Positions 63,230-64,000 of a DNA stretch of 64,000 nucleotides are shown here, in pieces. The first letter of the stretch is position 1, and every line of letters begins with the position of its first letter. Source of the stretch: DASXQK01 sp963757155 (GTDB lineage: Bacteria > Pseudomonadota > Alphaproteobacteria > Dongiales > Dongiaceae); contig CAVWQS010000004.1 in NCBI GenBank assembly GCA_963757155.1, forward strand, positions 1-64,000. Reading direction: 5' to 3'. Below the pieces are notes generated by a model. The model searched no databases, had not been told where the DNA came from, and saw nothing but the letters and a program-made list of their open reading frames with translations. Both the position numbers and the translations under genes were made by a program.

Positions 63230-63577
63230 TCAAATCGAGAAGGAGCTTCCGCAGCCGCAGGAGGAGCTGGCGTTGGGATTGCGCACCTGGAAGGAGGAGC
63301 CGACGAGATCCTCGACGAAATCGATCTCGGCACCGCCCAGCAGGTCGATGGAGGTCTGATCCACCAGCAGCTTGACCCCGTCGCGCTCGAAGACCAGATC
63401 GTCCTCGTTGCGGGTGTCGTCGAAGGAGAAGCCGTATTGGAAGCCCGAGCAGCCGCCACCGGAGACCGCCAGGCGCAGCATCAGGCCGGGGTTGCCCTCG
63501 GCGGCGACGAGCGTGCTGATTCGCCGCGCGGCGGCGGCGGTCAGGCTGACTTCTCTTACAGGGCTGATCTGGTTCAT
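63230..63577 (-). CDS. erpA: Iron-sulfur cluster insertion protein ErpA
   Basis: 115 residues from the ATG at 63577 (GGAAGATCC upstream). A-type carrier: SLTAAAARRISTLV, LRLAVSGGGCSGFQYGFSFDD and the C-terminal SSCGCGSSF supply the three conserved Cys. It is divergent from the dGTPase-like gene, an order common in alphaproteobacteria. Confidence 0.95.
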   Translation of the reverse strand: MNQISPVREVSLTAAAARRISTLVAAEGNPGLMLRLAVSGGGCSGFQYGFSFDDTRNEDDLVFERDGVKLLVDQTSIDLLGGAEIDFVEDLVGSSFQVRNPNASSSCGCGSSFSI

Positions 63578-63687
63578 GGATCTTCCGATCGCGGGTTCCC
63601 GAGGTAGATAGGGTATACCTCGCACCCCCTCAATGTAAGGAGGGCAGGCGGTTTGTCAAACCCCGGCCCAGCCGATACCTTCCGGCC

Positions 63688-64000
63688 ATGCCCCCGCTCG
63701 CCCCCTATGCCAGCCGGCCGGACCGAAGCCGCGGCCGCCTCTGGCCGGAGGCGGAGAGCGCCATGCGCTCGGTCTTCCAGCGCGACCGGGACCGGATCAT
63801 CCATTCCACGGCCTTCCGGCGGCTGAAGCATAAGACCCAGGTCTTCGTCCATCACGAGGGGGATCACTACCGCACGCGCCTCACCCATAGCATCGAGGTG
63901 GCCCAGATCGCGCGTTCCATCGCCCGCGCCCTGGGCCTCGACGAGGATCTGGCCGAGGCGGTGGCGCTGGCCCATGATCTCGGCCACCCCCCCTTCGGCC
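63688..64000 (+). CDS. dgt: Deoxyguanosinetriphosphate triphosphohydrolase-like protein, 3' end cut by window edge
   Basis: 104 codons are visible. HD-domain dNTPase of the dGTPase type: SVFQRDRDRIIHSTAFRRLKHKTQVF, then the metal motif H in TRLTHSIEVAQIARSIARALGL and HD in AVALAHDLGHPPFG. The ATG at 63688 starts PPLAPYASRPDRSRGR, typical of the alphaproteobacterial form. The gene continues beyond the window. Confidence 0.93.
   Translation, partial: MPPLAPYASRPDRSRGRLWPEAESAMRSVFQRDRDRIIHSTAFRRLKHKTQVFVHHEGDHYRTRLTHSIEVAQIARSIARALGLDEDLAEAVALAHDLGHPPFG

Overview
The window is visibly high in G+C and looks alphaproteobacterial. The pointers are the popZ-valS pair with an isoaspartyl methyltransferase-like gene upstream, erpA divergent from a dGTPase-like gene, a membrane urate oxidase (PuuD), and RutR-type control without any rut operon. 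A Rhodospirillales-like genome is a reasonable guess but cannot be settled from sequence alone.

Layout. 1-6 kb: a cut DUF3455 gene, an MFS carrier, bioY, a YihY/BrkB membrane protein and gabT. 6-24 kb: a purine-degradation block. puuD faces a LysR regulator across a clear LysR-type operator. A roughly 12-kb minus-strand gene train follows: hiuH-xdhA-xdhB-xdhC-guaD, a NupOPQ-type ABC importer, its BMP-family binding protein, adenine deaminase and a small coiled-coil membrane protein. uraD is divergent from it. Together these take adenine, guanine and xanthine through urate to allantoin. 24-45 kb: a pyrimidine block with cytosine deaminase, a second BMP/Nup-type importer, a RutR-like TetR regulator, then preT-preA-(N-carbamoyl-beta-alanine hydrolase) and an NMT1-type ABC importer on the plus strand, and finally dihydropyrimidinase. 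Three sites resembling the RutR operator lie before preT, the second importer and dihydropyrimidinase. Three genes of unknown function (39.9-43.0 kb) sit inside this block. 45-64 kb: mostly housekeeping genes: aldo/keto reductase with VWA/CoxE and MoxR proteins, a glutathione transferase, methyltransferase, popZ, valS, a DsbB-like protein, ilvD, LemA and two TPM-domain proteins, an MlrC-type peptidase, DoxX, xthA, erpA and the start of a dGTPase-like gene.

Two features cut across the window. First, about twenty single-base frameshifts interrupt genes that otherwise look fully conserved (gabT, puuD, xdhA, xdhB, a binding protein, preT, preA, the carbamoylase, mlrC and others). Almost all read as one extra base, which points to uncorrected sequencing insertions rather than gene decay. 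Such genes are annotated here over their full span. Second, palindromic intergenic repeats are scattered throughout. They belong to a cGTCATTCC-type family and a CCCTCCCCCGCAAGGGGGGAGGG-like family, and they sometimes run into coding sequence.

No tRNA, rRNA, CRISPR array, transposase or phage gene was recognised.
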